Shown: positions 20,674-32,609 of the stretch, piece after piece | Position numbering within the stretch: position 1 is the first letter of the stretch | How the letters are laid out: every line of letters starts with the position of its first letter | NCBI GenBank assembly: GCA_030272585.1 | Contig: BSYQ01000007.1 | Span: 2,608,001-2,672,000, forward strand | Direction of reading: 5' to 3' | Length of the DNA: 64,000 nucleotides | Origin: Bryopsis sp. KO-2023 | Taxonomy: Eukaryota; Chlorophyta; Ulvophyceae; Bryopsidales; Bryopsidaceae | Position numbers and translations under genes: made by a program | The notes under the pieces: generated by a model | Database searches by the model: none | The model's input: only the letters and a program-made list of their open reading frames with translations | What the model was told of the DNA's origin: nothing

Positions 20674-23600
20674 ATGGCGGATAATTCACAAAGCCAAGTT
20701 CAGCTCATTCATCAGCTGATGGGTGAAACTGGACAGCGGGCGTTGCCGTATGCCGAGGACGTCAAATGGGTGGTCGGTGAACATCTCATCGAACTCATCA
20801 AGGTATTTATTTGCTTGTGAATGTATTTATTTTTCTTTGTGAGATCTCTGGTCGTCTCGAGGTCGTTTCCGGCTCGCGCCTAAAACGGCACGAGTTTTTT
20901 TTTTTCCTTCTGTTTTTTTCTTTGGGGGGGGGGGGGGGGGTGAGAAATTGAGACTTTGACTTGTGGAAAATTTCCGATTCTTGTGAAAACCTTTCACAAA
21001 CAGAGTGATTGTTGTAATTTGGATACCTGAGGCAAACAAAACATGTGCCATACCTTAGTATGGAAAAAGGAGGAAAAACAAAAAAAAAGAAAGGGGAGGG
21101 GAGGGGAATCATGTGGATTTAAATGCAATAAAAAGAAACATACAGAGATGCTATTCTGTGCAGGATATTGAAGTTGTTTTTTTTTGGCTGTTTTGCAGAG
21201 CATGCCAACCCTGAATGTGGGCAAGCAAGAATACATACACAACGACGGGAGGTGTGGTGTTGCAGATTTTCCAAAAAATTCCTTTGTTTCGAAACCCAAA
21301 CCTCGACTTGAGAAGTCAGTCTATGTACATGCTTCATTCTGAACGCCCACATCTATAAAAAAAACCCTCTAGAATAAACAAGAATCTGAAAATAACATGA
21401 AAATGATACTTTTTTTCTTGATTTATCGGACGATTTATATTTAAAAAAATAGAGAATTTAAACAATTAAAATTTCAGATCGATATCTTTGTTATCGTCAA
21501 ACCCTCCAACACCATTTTCCACACACCATGGCTTTTTCATTTATTAAAAAAAAGAACGGAAATGCATCCAGTTGTGTCTAAAATTTTTGATCAAAATTCT
21601 TGTTTCCACTTCTTTTTGTATTTTTGATGTGACATTTCCAGGAGTGTATTTTGTTCAAGTGTCACTCCTTGAAGTGTGACTTTGATGTGACATTTGCAGA
21701 AGTGTATATTTGTCGGAATGTCACTCCTTTAAGTGTGACTTTGATGTGACGTTTCCAGGAGTGTATCTTTGTTGAAGCTGGGAGGGACGATGCCGATGTA
21801 TTACCAGGTTGGAGGGAAAACCACTGACAGCACACCGAATCAGCAAACCACATAACCTACATTTCAAAAATCCTGCACGAATCCTGCATGAAACAAGACA
21901 TCATGACTAAGATTCTGACAAAAAAAACAAGGTTGTTTTTTTTAAATTGATTTTCTTTTCTTTTTTTCTCCCTCAGAGTGTCAAATACAACATCCCTGTG
22001 GAAATATGGATTCCCGAGAAATACCCTCGAGAAGCTCCGATCGTGTATGTCAGACCCACACCCGACATGATCATCAAACCCAACCACTCTTGTGTGGATG
22101 CTTCTGGCCTGGTGCTGACGCCTTACATTCGAGAGCACTGGAATTTCACGGGGGCGAATCTCATTGACATGGCATATGACATGGCGATCATGTTCGGTCA
22201 AGAACCGCCTCTTTTCTCGAAACCACCAGGTGGGGCTCGGTTTTGACTGGACATCTGTTGCATCTGTTTGGGGTGGTAAATGAACAACTGTGAGGCTGCA
22301 GGAAAGGTTTTTTAAGTGGAAGCCACACTATGTTGGATATTGTCCAGTTTTTTTTTTCAGCATACATAACGGGTGACTTGCATATATCATAGGTGTCAGG
22401 AAACTCACTTTCTGTCTCGAATAAGAAATTTCAATCTCACAGCTAATGAGGCTTCATTGACACTCTTTTCTTGCTGCATGCTTATTGAACAGAAACACAC
22501 GCACACACCCCCCAAAATAAATAAATAGAGACCATGAAATGATTTTTTTTTTGTCCGGAATGTTTCTATGGAAAAGGTCACAAGGAGCCGCCACCCCCGA
22601 CTGCTCACACATACACCCCACCGGCAGCCAACCCAGGAGTTTTTCAAGGGAGCAACCCTATGGTCAGACCGAATTACCCTCCCAGTTCAACATCTGCTGG
22701 ATACGGCTATGGTGCTGGTAAGTTTTTCGATTACATAATAAAAAGGTGCTGCCTGTGTGTGGTGTTGACCCTCCCCCTTGTTTTGTTGTTTTTCAAAACA
22801 TAAAATAAACAAAATCCTTTTTCTTTTTCTCAAAACATAGCGTACACAAAATGAAATATATACTAGCTTCACTTCTGTGTTATGGATGGGGAGTATGTGT
22901 CGAAATCAAGAATCAAATTTCACAACAGAAAAGGAGAAACAAAAGCAGCCCACCCCTTGTCGCTCCCAATTTTCATTTAACTCCATTGCAAGATGTGGTG
23001 CTGCCTAATTCATTCTCCTAATTCTTCTCGCTGTTTTTTTTTTGTTTGTTTGTTTTTTCTGCAGCTTCCAACCCTAGTCACCATCCAGGCCATCCCTCCG
23101 GCCATCAAGGGCATCGTCCCTCCGGGAATCAAGGCTATTGGGGAAGTCAGTATGGGCATCAATCGACCGCCGCTCAACCTCCCGGTGGAAACCAGGGTGG
23201 CCATGCGCAGAATGTATCAAAGGAATTCAGAGCTGCAGCGATCAAAGGGCTGTCGGAAAGATTGACGGTCAGCATGGAGGCATACTCATCTCAAGTGTCC
23301 AAAGAAATGGAGCAGCTGATGGAAACGCAAGAGAAGCTCAGTGCCAGGGCTCCTGAGCTTCAGAATGCGGTAAATTCTTCCCAGAAAAGAAGTGATAATT
23401 AGCAATCGACCAGTAGTGTTGTCGTTTTTTCAACATGTTTGGTGAGGGGGTGAAAAAAAGCTAAAAAAAACAAGTGAGTGGTGAGTGTCTGTTTTTGTTT
23501 TTTTCGCAGATTTCGTCTTTGCATGAGGAGCGGGGGCTATTGGAAGCGAGGGTTCGAATGCTGGCGATGAAGACCGGAGAATTAACAGAATGGCTGCAGC

Positions 23601-24539
23601 AGGTCAGACGCATTCCCATCCACCCCTATATGTATTCTATCCTTAATGGAGTATATAGGATATATATATATACTCCTAGGAGGGAGTGTTGGTTTTTAGC
23701 AAGGGGGGGGGGGGGGTGCTTGCAACACTCGTTTGAAATAGCAGTCGATAAAGCAGGTATATATCTATATATATATATTGTGCAGGTGGGCGATAAAGCT
23801 GAGGAGCTGGATGCTGATGTGGATGTTAACACGGTGATCGTCCCTGAGGATGCCTTGTGTCAGCAAGCGTTGGAGACGCAAGCCGAAGACATGGCCGTCG
23901 AAGACACGTTGTATGCGATGGACAAAGCGCTTCAAAACGGCCATGTACAATTGGATGCCTATCTCAAACAGGTATCAAACAGCAGGAAATGTTCTTTTTT
24001 TAATACGAGATTTTGATTATTGATTGATGGGGGGGGGGGTGGCGGAGTGTATATTTCGGCATGCTTGGGGGAGTTCTTCGGGACGATTCAACAAGACAAA
24101 GGAAAAGGCAAAAGTTGCGAATTTGGCCGTCGAAATCAAAATTGCTTATCCATGTCTATAAATTTGCGAGTGATTTTCTGGGGTGATTTTCTGGGGTGTT
24201 TTATTTTTCTGAGCTTTTTTCGGTTTCCCAGTAAACAAAAGACTCTATGGAGATCGTAAGTGTTTTGATTTTCTTTCGGTCCATCGGTACAAATCAAGAG
24301 GAATGCTTTTGTCGGTGTTTTTTTCTTTCCCTTAGGTTCGCCAGCTTTGCCGGCGCCAGTTCTTTGCTAGGGCCCAAGGGATGAAGGTTGCGGAAACTCA
24401 GCATCAAATTCCTCCATCCATCAGCGCCACCAACAACAACAGCGGCGCTCGGCAGAATTCCGGCGTCCTAATGCCCCAAGGGGACTCTTGGGCGACCTCC
24501 GGAATGTTGAGAAATCCTTTGGTGTCTGGGCAAAGGTGA
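20674..24539 (+). CDS. VPS23: ESCRT-I subunit VPS23/TSG101 (ELC-like), nine exons
   Basis: Exons are 20674-20802, 21199-21251, 21759-21807, 21977-22229, 22577-22717, 23065-23369, 23510-23602, 23786-23971 and 24336-24539 (stop TGA). Phases match at every join and total 1413 nt, 470 residues; TSG101 and Arabidopsis ELC are nearer 390-400. Residues 1-161 form a UEV domain (HNDGR, GGTMPMYYQ, YNIPVEIWIPEKYP, VDASG, PYIREHW), an E2-like fold without catalytic cysteine that binds ubiquitin and PTAP-type motifs. Residues about 162-250 are Pro/Gly/His-rich (TYTPPAANP, HPSGHQGH). A coiled coil follows (VSKEMEQLMETQEKL) and then the steadiness box (EDMAVEDTLYAMDKAL, LCRRQFFARAQGM). It acts on endosomes, sorting ubiquitinated cargo into multivesicular bodies. 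Exon 3 begins inside a tandem repeat that copied its own splice acceptor. Confidence 0.93.
21625..21785. repeat. 58-59 bp tandem repeat whose last unit is the exon 3 acceptor of VPS23
   Basis: Units start with TGATGTGAC at 21625, 21683 and 21742. Each contains a pyrimidine-AG acceptor (AG at 21640-21641, 21698-21699 and 21757-21758) followed by (G/A)AGTGTAT. Only the third AG keeps the VPS23 frame; the two upstream copies are decoys with diverged exon-like sequence. Confidence 0.9.
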
Positions 24540-25830
24540 TGACAACAAAATTGGGTTTTGTAAGGAAATCGTCGTTTTTTTTAGGGGAAGAAGAAGCTTT
24601 TGGGGTTTGGGGGTAAAGAAGAGAGGGGGGATTGGGGCGAAGGGCAAAATCAATCGTTTAATTTGTGGAAGGGAAAAAAGAAAAAGTAGAGTGGATTCTT
24701 TAATTGTGGCTAGAGTGGATTCTTTAAATGTGGCTAGAGTTTTTCGCTGTTTTTTTCTTTTTTTGGGGGGGGTGGGGGGTGGGGGGAGGGTGTATTCAGC
24801 ACACAAGAGCTATCAAGGACCGCTGTATGAAATAGGGGCAGAGTGTTTTTCGAACGTAACCTGGAGAAGGCAAGAAGGATGGGGGTTGTTTTTTTCTTGG
24901 AAATGTGCGGGGGCTGTCGTTTTTTCGGTGTCTTATTGGATACGACGAATTTCACATGGAAAAGAAAAGCAAAGAAAAAAAAAAATGAAATTTGAAATTT
25001 GGAAAAAGAACGCATCCGCTGCCATGGGACGTTTCTTTTGTTGGAGTTTTTTTCACTTTTTTTTTTCCTCGGACCCTGCCAGGGATTTAAAAAAAAATCA
25101 AAAAAGAAAACAGAACTGGATGAATCTACCCTTCTTTGATATGGTGTTTTGCATCATCTTTTTTTTTTTTTTTCGTTTTCTGTTCTCTCTCTAGAATGCT
25201 AGGAAAACCCACCATGGAAAAATTGTAAGATAAGGATGGATTAGCGAGTTGCCCGTTTTCTGTATTTTCTTTTTGTTTTTGTTTTTTTCAACTCGTGTCG
25301 GGAGGTCTAAAAGGTGGCGAAACGGGAGGGTGGGGGTGAAAAAGTTAAGTTTCATCATTTGTTTGCAGCACGTCATATTTTCGGCATGAAACAAAGGGAT
25401 TTCTTGATCATCATGAGTGCAAAATGGGTAGGGTGGGGTTGGTAGGGCACTTTTTCCAAGGGAGGCCATGTGCGACATTGCAGCCACAATCAAAGTTTTT
25501 TTTACAAGCACGAGTGGTATATTGTATCTGGTCTATTATTGCTTAAGATCATTTTATTGAAAATGAGATTCCAAAAATCGGTGGCAGTGGGCACCTCCCC
25601 TTCAGAGACGTCTGGAGGAGTAAGCTGCTGAAAAACACTTTGTTAGAATTCAAACGAATATTGATAATATAGTCCATCAAAAAATTAAGCGTCAGGTCCA
25701 AACAAAAACCGACCCAACTAGCTGTGTCTACAATCAGCCCATTATGTGTTTTTATCAACAAACAGAATTTCTGAAACAATGCAACCTGCTCCAAATAAGT
25801 GCAGCCTCTGTAGTGGCAGATGGAGAGTGC
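24540..25830. other. Intergenic sequence between VPS23 and the nested retrotransposon
   Basis: G- and T-runs are frequent (24750-24790, 25150-25180). No exon is supported. The last five bases, AGTGC at 25826-25830, are the left target duplication of the outer retrotransposon. Confidence 0.6.
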
Positions 25831-26105
25831 TGTAAAGGATTGAGGGGAAGGAGTCAGAAGATGGGCGCAGGGGATAGGGAAGATGGGTTAGGAAAGTACG
25901 GGAATATGTATTGTAAAGTAGTAGTACTGTGGAAGAGGTACTGTGTATGACAAAGCAGTACAGGGTCGGAACGGATATTTATTGATGGATGGAAATAGTT
26001 GCGATATCCTTGTAAGTCCCTTCTGGGCCGAGACCTTGTGTGTTCAGTGTGTTGTATCTGATTGGTTTCATATTCACGCCCCACTCAGAAGTCTCTATTA
26101 TTACA
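25831..26105 (+). repeat. 5' LTR of the outer element, 275 bp
   Basis: Begins TGTAAAGGATTG and ends TATTATTACA. It matches 48227-48501 except for a T/C difference near 25921 (GTAGTAGTACTG against GTAGCAGTACTG). Confidence 0.97.
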
Positions 26106-26118
26106 TGGTTTCGGAGCC
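26106..26118 (+). promoter_or_regulatory. Primer-binding site of the outer element
   Basis: TGGTTTCGGAGCC directly follows the 5' LTR. It resembles the initiator-Met tRNA site TGGTATCAGAGC common in plant LTR elements, with two differences. The same core occurs after the nested chromovirus LTR. The gag ATG follows with no gap. Confidence 0.75.
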
Positions 26119-28037
26119 ATGAATGAGCCTGGAGAACCCGGAGAGATTTTGGCAGAGGGCTCACTACCGGAACAGGCAACCGCCATGGAGTCAGAAACTG
26201 TGAGGGCTATTCGAGCGAGCTTGCGTGAAGAATTCTCACGGCTGGAACTACGCATGTCAGCACTGGAGGCTTCGCAAGGCCTAAGGCCGTCCCCAGAACG
26301 GGTAACCATTCCACCAGAAAGCGAATATGAAGAGGTCTTTACGGTACCCAGCCCAGGTGGCCGTGAAGCAAGACGAAATGGAACATCAGTTGAAAGTGGG
26401 GTTCGTCATCATACAGTGGCCAAAGTAAAGTTTGGCATGCCCGAATATTATACTGGGGAAAAACCTGACGAAAGTTTCCAGGATTGGTGGTTCGGAATAC
26501 ACGAATATCTAGAGTTGATAGGTGAAAGCTCTGAGACTGCGAGGGTACGCTTCGTCGGGACTATGTTACGTGGTTTCGCGAAAAGCTGGTACAGAGTTCT
26601 TTTGGAACGAACTAACATACAAACTCTGTCTTTTGAGCTGCTACGGGAAAAAATGAAGAGTCAATTTGCAAGAAAGGACGACAACACCAGGGTTCGGAGG
26701 TTGATACGTAGCTGCTCTCAAGGCGCGAAGGGTGTTCAGGAGTACAATGCTCTGTTTCGCAAATTGGCTGTCAGGATACCGGAGGCTAGCGAGGAAGAAT
26801 TAGTTGGCCACTATTTGGCAGGGCTTCACCCTCATATTCGTGTTCAAGTTGAAACGCGTAAGCCAAACACGCTCGAAGACGCCACCTCGCTAGCTAGCGA
26901 CTGGGAAGCTTTGGGCCTTGCAGGGAACAAGGAAGTGAAAGTAAACTCGGCTGAGGGTATCCTGGAGGACGAAGACAGGCTCGAAGTCTTTCCGATCAAC
27001 GGCAAAGGGTTGGTAACGTTCCCACTTCAGCTCTCGCGCATGAATGAACTTTTGACGACGGTCCAAAAGGCTATGCGAAACCCGTGGCTTGCTGAAAGAA
27101 TTACTGACATAGTCACCACTGCCCAGACGGAGGGGGGAAGTCCTCCACAGAAATCAGTACCAGGGAAGCTTACTTCTGGAAAAGGGCCTATGGCAGGAAA
27201 GCCAGTCAAGCATGTCGACGCCAAAGAGGAAAACACTGTCAGCACCGTATGGATGAACTCTGATTCGGACGAAGAAGACGTGTATGTGGGAGTGGGACAT
27301 ACTTCAGACAGCAGCCAGCAGAACAGAAGACTTATGCATGTTAATGGAATTATCAGGGGACAGCAAGTCAAGTTCTTGATTGACACAGGAGCTGCAGTCG
27401 GTATTCTCTACGAAAAAACGTTACGAAAGTTTGGGCTTCCTTTGCAGCCGGGAAAGATCTCCATTCAGGGCATCACGCAGGACAGTGTGCAGTCCCTCGG
27501 GACAACCACAGTTTTGGTCGAAGTCGGAGAGAACCAAGCCGAACTGAAGTTCATTATTCTGGAAGGGCATGGAAGGAGCATTTTGGGCAAGGAGGCCATC
27601 GGAATGTTAGGCTTTATCATAGACCCAGGGACTGACCGTTTGGTAGACAAGAAAACAGAGGCGGAGATAATCTGTTTTTCAGCCACTACTAAGGAAGCAC
27701 CAGCAGGACACACAAAGGAGACTCCAGCCGACTCAGGAGAATGTGTACTGACTCTAGGAAACGACACCTTATTGGGGCCTGGAAGAACTACACAAGTCGT
27801 TTCCTCTGCTCGATGCTTTCTTCATGGGAATGTGGTTCTGGCTGTTAAGCCGCGAAACGTACACGCAGATAAACATGGGTTACGTGTGCATTCGCAATTG
27901 GTTGCTGGGCCCACAGAAGGGGAGCCTATCGTCATTGGCGTGGACAATGAGCGAAACCATCCAGTCTTGCTTAAGAAGGGAGCCAAGCTGGCCACGACGA
28001 TTTTTTTGGAGAAAGCCAAAGTGCAGTCCTCTATCTG
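26119..28037 (+). pseudogene. Outer element gag-protease, cut by the nested chromovirus
   Basis: The frame starts at ATG 26119, immediately after the primer-binding site. A capsid-type Gag (YYTGEKPDESFQDWWFGIHE, then SWYRVLLERTN and QEYNALFRKLAVRIPEASEE) spans roughly residues 110-280. No CCHC zinc knuckle is seen. An aspartic protease motif, FLIDTGAAVGILY, starts near residue 419, with SILGKEAIGMLG behind it. The frame runs into the LTR of the nested chromovirus at 28038 and ends artificially there at 28188. Its natural continuation resumes at 35605 and would end at the TAA at 35690-35692. Confidence 0.88.
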
Positions 28038-28304
28038 TGTTAGGGATGTTAAGAGCTACATCCAGTCAGGTCCAGTCATGTACAATCATGTACAGTCATG
28101 CATAGTCATGCTGACGTGGACATGTGAGTCAGGTCTAGTCATGATGACTAGACCTATGTCGGGTGCCCACCTAGGATGGTTGTCCTAGGTACCATGCGGG
28201 GACGCTAGGATCCTTGGGGGTCATGGTATTAATGGGCTTCAAGGTCATGGACTCATAAGTTTTAGTTTTTAGCTCTTCTTAGACTTGCACCCCCAAGTCT
28301 AACA
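28038..28304 (+). repeat. 5' LTR of the nested chromovirus
   Basis: A 267-bp terminal repeat with TG..CA ends. It includes an internal cluster of GTCATG motifs (28075-28120) and a TAGTCATGATGACTA palindrome near 28135. Confidence 0.97.
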
Positions 28305-29522
28305 ACTTGGTTTCGGAGCTTTGGCAAGCATCCTATCGTGTGGAAAGTGGAGTCGCACTGCTTATTGCGGCGCGCGGATTTTCTGCAGGGAAATCGGAGC
28401 TGTTCTATTAGCGACACGTTTTGGCCCGTTCCGGACCGTATACGTCACGGAATCGAACATATAAGGTGTCTAAAAGCATCTACGGAACAAGATGCATCCG
28501 TTGCAATTTGTTGCGAGTGAATCCGATGCGTGTGCGCAAAGTTATGACGTTTTAAAGTTTCGCGTCGGAATTTGAGTGTTTTGAGGTCGTCCGTGTCGGT
28601 TCTAGGTGTTGGACGATCGAAATGATGTTTTAGAATCATTTTGAACGTCGACACGTTGCGACTTCAAGATAGTATAGTTTTTGAACTATAAAAGTTTCTC
28701 TTTTATCCAAAGGGTGGGGTTAACTTTGTATGGGCAGGGTTAACACCTGAAGATACTCAGAGTAAAGAGGTTGTTGTACCATATGCTCGCGAGAAGCCAC
28801 TAAGAGTACTCTCTTAGATGGTGGAACGAGTATAAGGACTCAAGTGCTAGGGGAGCTTGAGTCGGTATAACAAAAGGAAACCTTTTATTTGGTCAATAAA
28901 AGGAGATGAGGGAAGTAAGAGGAAGGAAGTTCATTTCTCTTGAGTTTTATTAGGGTTGATCTTGGATATTTGATTAAATCGATTCGGCAATTTTCACGTC
29001 TAAAGAGCGTTACTCGGCACTCCTATCCTAGCTGTACGGAGAGCCACTATTGCCCTTTGAAATCACTAGACCCCTGGTCTTTCGGGATCGGTTTGCTAGC
29101 GCAGTGGTCTGTGTAAAATTGAGGGCTTTTGTTAGTGGTTCGTATGGTATGGTACGCTCTCTTGAGCCTAGAGGAATAGGACTTGTCGTAATTCGCTAAT
29201 GGAGACAGATGATTGTTGATCGATAAAATCGAGTTGAAGAGATAATCCGCTAAAATGAGAGAATGAATAGCGATTATTTTCTTGATTTGGCATGAGGCAA
29301 AATGAGTTGCCTTCAATGAAAATTGATTGTATTTGCGAAAGTGAATGATTTTCACTGAATACAAGGTCAATTTTCATAGGGATGATTTGTATTGAGATAC
29401 AAATTTGATCCACGAATGTCAATGTATAGTTGGTACTTTGATAAGAACCAATATACATGAGGAAAATTTTGCTGCTGGATTGATTTTCCTGCGATGCAGG
29501 TTAATCACTAGCCTTCTTTAAG
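28305..29522 (+). other. Leader of the nested chromovirus with primer-binding site at 28308-28319
   Basis: TGGTTTCGGAGC begins four bases past the LTR. The remaining 1.2 kb has no open frame that looks like protein, and it probably carries packaging and translation signals. Nothing specific can be named. Confidence 0.7.
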
Positions 29523-32500
29523 ATGTCGAGACCAGACCCTTCTGGTGAAGAGGACATCACCACCTTAACGGTAGAAGAACTCCAAAGTCGGATTGCTTTA
29601 ATGCAATCTGAAGATCAGGCGTTCCGTAAAGAGGTCGATGACCGTGAAAGGGAACGAGAAGTGGCTACCAGAAAGGGTAGTACTTCTGTAGGGTCGGGAA
29701 GTAAAAAGTCTTCCACGGCCAAACCTGATAAATTTGATGGCCAATGTCCTTGGAAAGAACATAAGGTCATTTTGGAGATCTTTTGGATTGCCGAGGGGGT
29801 TCCTCGAGAAGAATGGGGTCGGATTGGACCAACATTCTTGGGACCCAAGGGAATCAAGCACCTCATCGCTCGAGTCGGGGAAGAGAAAATTTCTGGAGGA
29901 AACCTGACTTGGGAGGAAATGTGTGTTGCTATGGATGATGGAAGTTTTGGTGAGTTGGCCACCGAATATGCGGTGACGCAAAAACTGTCCACATTCAAAG
30001 ACCACATTAACCGGCGATGCAATACTGGAGAATATGTGCGCCAAATGGACACATATTTTACTCTTCGTAAGACCAAAATTGATAGTATTTCAAAAATTTG
30101 GTTCTTACACCGCAACCTCCATGGAGTGTTGAAGGAAGCGGTTGCCACTGATACTTCGGGTCATGAATGGACTTCATATGAGGAATTCCGTACCCATGTA
30201 TTGGCAAAAGGAGTATCGCATGATGAGCGATACCCAGTATTGGAAAAAGGTGCCAAAGAAAAGGAGGAGAGTACCGTTGGATCAAAGAGATCTCGAAAAG
30301 AGGAAAAAGGAAAGGTGTATCCGGTTAATCGGAAGAAAAACCGAATGATGCCGAGCTTTACATCGAGATTTGGTGGTGGTTCTCAACAGACTCGTAAGAG
30401 TAAAGTTGGTAAAACATCTTTTCCTGCGGGTCTTAGCCAGAAAGAGTGGGAACGGCGCAAGGCCGCGAACCTTTGTTTCAGATGTGGAGCATCTTATTCT
30501 CCAGGTCATGTGTGTGATACTGGAAAGGTACGGAAGAGTCTCGCTTGTTTCGGGAAAGAACTTAGTATAGAAGTTCTTGCATCTGGGTTATCTCGAAAGG
30601 AGGTATCGAAAAACTCAGATCCGAAAGATGTAATATTTGATCCGATGGATACGGATATTACGAAGCCCGAGAACAAATCGGATATTTCTGTGGAGAATGA
30701 CCCTGACCAGGTTATGTCTGTTGACAGAAATGATGACTCTATCCGATGTGGTGAGGATGATTTGGACGTCGATCCCATTGGGGACGCCCAAGATCCTATG
30801 CCTAGTAAAGAAGAGAAGGTGCCGGAGAACGATTGCATCTCTGGAATGCAACTTTTAAAATCGGAACTTCATCGTTTGCAGAATGCAAGTAGAGAGTTCA
30901 CTTTTGACTCATCTACTAATGATGAAAGATTTGCGATTTGTAAAAAGTTTTGCACTGGACAAGAGTTTCTTGCATCGTCAGTAGCGGGACACCATGTTTG
31001 GATGGATCCTGGACGAAAGAATTTGAATGAATTCTTAAAGCATTATTTTGCTAGCAAGAAAGAATCACCTTCTACTACGAGTTGCTGTCTATTAATCCCT
31101 CATAATATGGCAGTTACACAAAAAGAAATTAATCACATGAGATTGATTGCACAATATCGAAAAGGAGCAAAATTGTTTGCTCTTGGCAGTGGTAAAGCAC
31201 CAGGTCTTCTTTGGCCCGTTGATATATATTACGATCCACCTACGGCGGAGTTACCCGGTAACTCGATTCCAAGAGAGGATTGTAATCTCAGAATGTCAAT
31301 GTCGTTCAAAGGTTTGATTTCTGGTTCCCCTGGTCAGATTCTGTTAGATTCTGGCGCCGCTGGCTACGCTTATATCTCTAAGCATTTCTGCGAAAGTACA
31401 GGGCTTAGTTACGGATGTAAGCAAGGTACCAAAATCGAAATGGCCGATGGAACTCCATTGGATATTGTAGGGATAACCTCGATTAACTTGCGTTTGCAAG
31501 GCTTGCGGATGAAGATCGAGTGTCAAGTTATCACTGCAAAGCATTTTGATTTGTACCTCGGGGATGTGTGGTTATGCAATCACCGAGTACTGATGAATTT
31601 TTCTACTGGTAGTGCTTCGGTTCTAGCTACACGGGGAAACCGACTCACGATACGACCTAATTTGGTTGTGCGTGCCCCTAGTCCGCCTAATGCACGGATC
31701 AATCCCTTGTTGAGTATAGCCCAAGCTCGAAGACAATTCCGTAATACGGAGTTATGTCCTTTTCTGGTTATAGTTCGGGAGGTCCCGAACCCTTTTGAGG
31801 GGGAGGAATCTGGGGTACCCGAATTGCCCAAAAATCCTCTAGTGTCTTCATATCAAACAGAGCTGGAAAGTCTGTTAGATGAGTATAAAGACAGATTCTC
31901 AGATGGGTTGGCGGAATGCCCTCCATCTCGAGAAGAGGATGCAGCAATTGATCTTGTCCCTGGAGCGAAACCGGTACATAGACCAATGTTTTGTTACATA
32001 CCAGGTGAAAGAAAAGAGATTGAGGAGCAAGTCTCTGATATGCTGCAGAAGGGTTTGATTAAGCCTAGTTGTAGTCCGTGGGGTGCACCAATCTTGTTTG
32101 TTCCCAAACCGGATGGTACTCGACGGATGTGTATCGACTATAGAGGCTTAAATAAGTTGACGATCAGGAATCAATATCCACTACCAAGGATAGATGATCT
32201 CCTTGATCAACTTCAAGGTTCGAAATACTTTTCGGCTTTAGATTTGAAAGCAGGGTATTGGCAACTTCGAGTGAAGGAGCCGGACCAACCGAAGACTGCT
32301 TTCAAAACCCCATTCGGTCTGTTTGAATATAAAGTGCTTCCAATGGGCTTGACGAATGCACTTGCAATATTCCAGACTTGGATGAATCGGGTATTCTCGG
32401 GTATGATTGGGAAGTCGGTCCTAATATACCTCGATGACATACTTGTATTCAGCAAAACTCCGGAGGAACATGTGCAACATTTGCGAGCGGTGATGAAACG

Positions 32501-32609
32501 CTTGCGTGAGCACAAAATGCTCTTGAAGAGATCAAAATGTGATTTCTTTAAGAAAGAGCTTCACTATCTTGGATTTGTTATAAATCAAGATGGAAAACAG
32601 AGAAAGTAG
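29523..32609 (+). pseudogene. Nested chromovirus Gag-protease-RT, ends early by frameshift
   Basis: ATG 29523 opens 1028 codons. The N-terminal Gag part is followed by an unusual zinc knuckle near residue 318 (CFRCGASYSPGHVC, spacing CX2CX7HXC instead of CX2CX4HX4C). The protease (ILLDSGAAGYAY) lies near 606 and reverse transcriptase near 820-1020 with IYLDDILVFSK around 968. After the LHYLGFVINQDG block the frame meets TAG at 32607-32609. The conserved continuation lies in the -1 frame from about 32592, which fits loss of one base near the GGAAAAC run. Confidence 0.93.

Noticed and set aside
24607..25194. 195-codon frame after VPS23
   Set aside because: Low-complexity Lys/Phe stretches from A and T runs; no splice or motif support.
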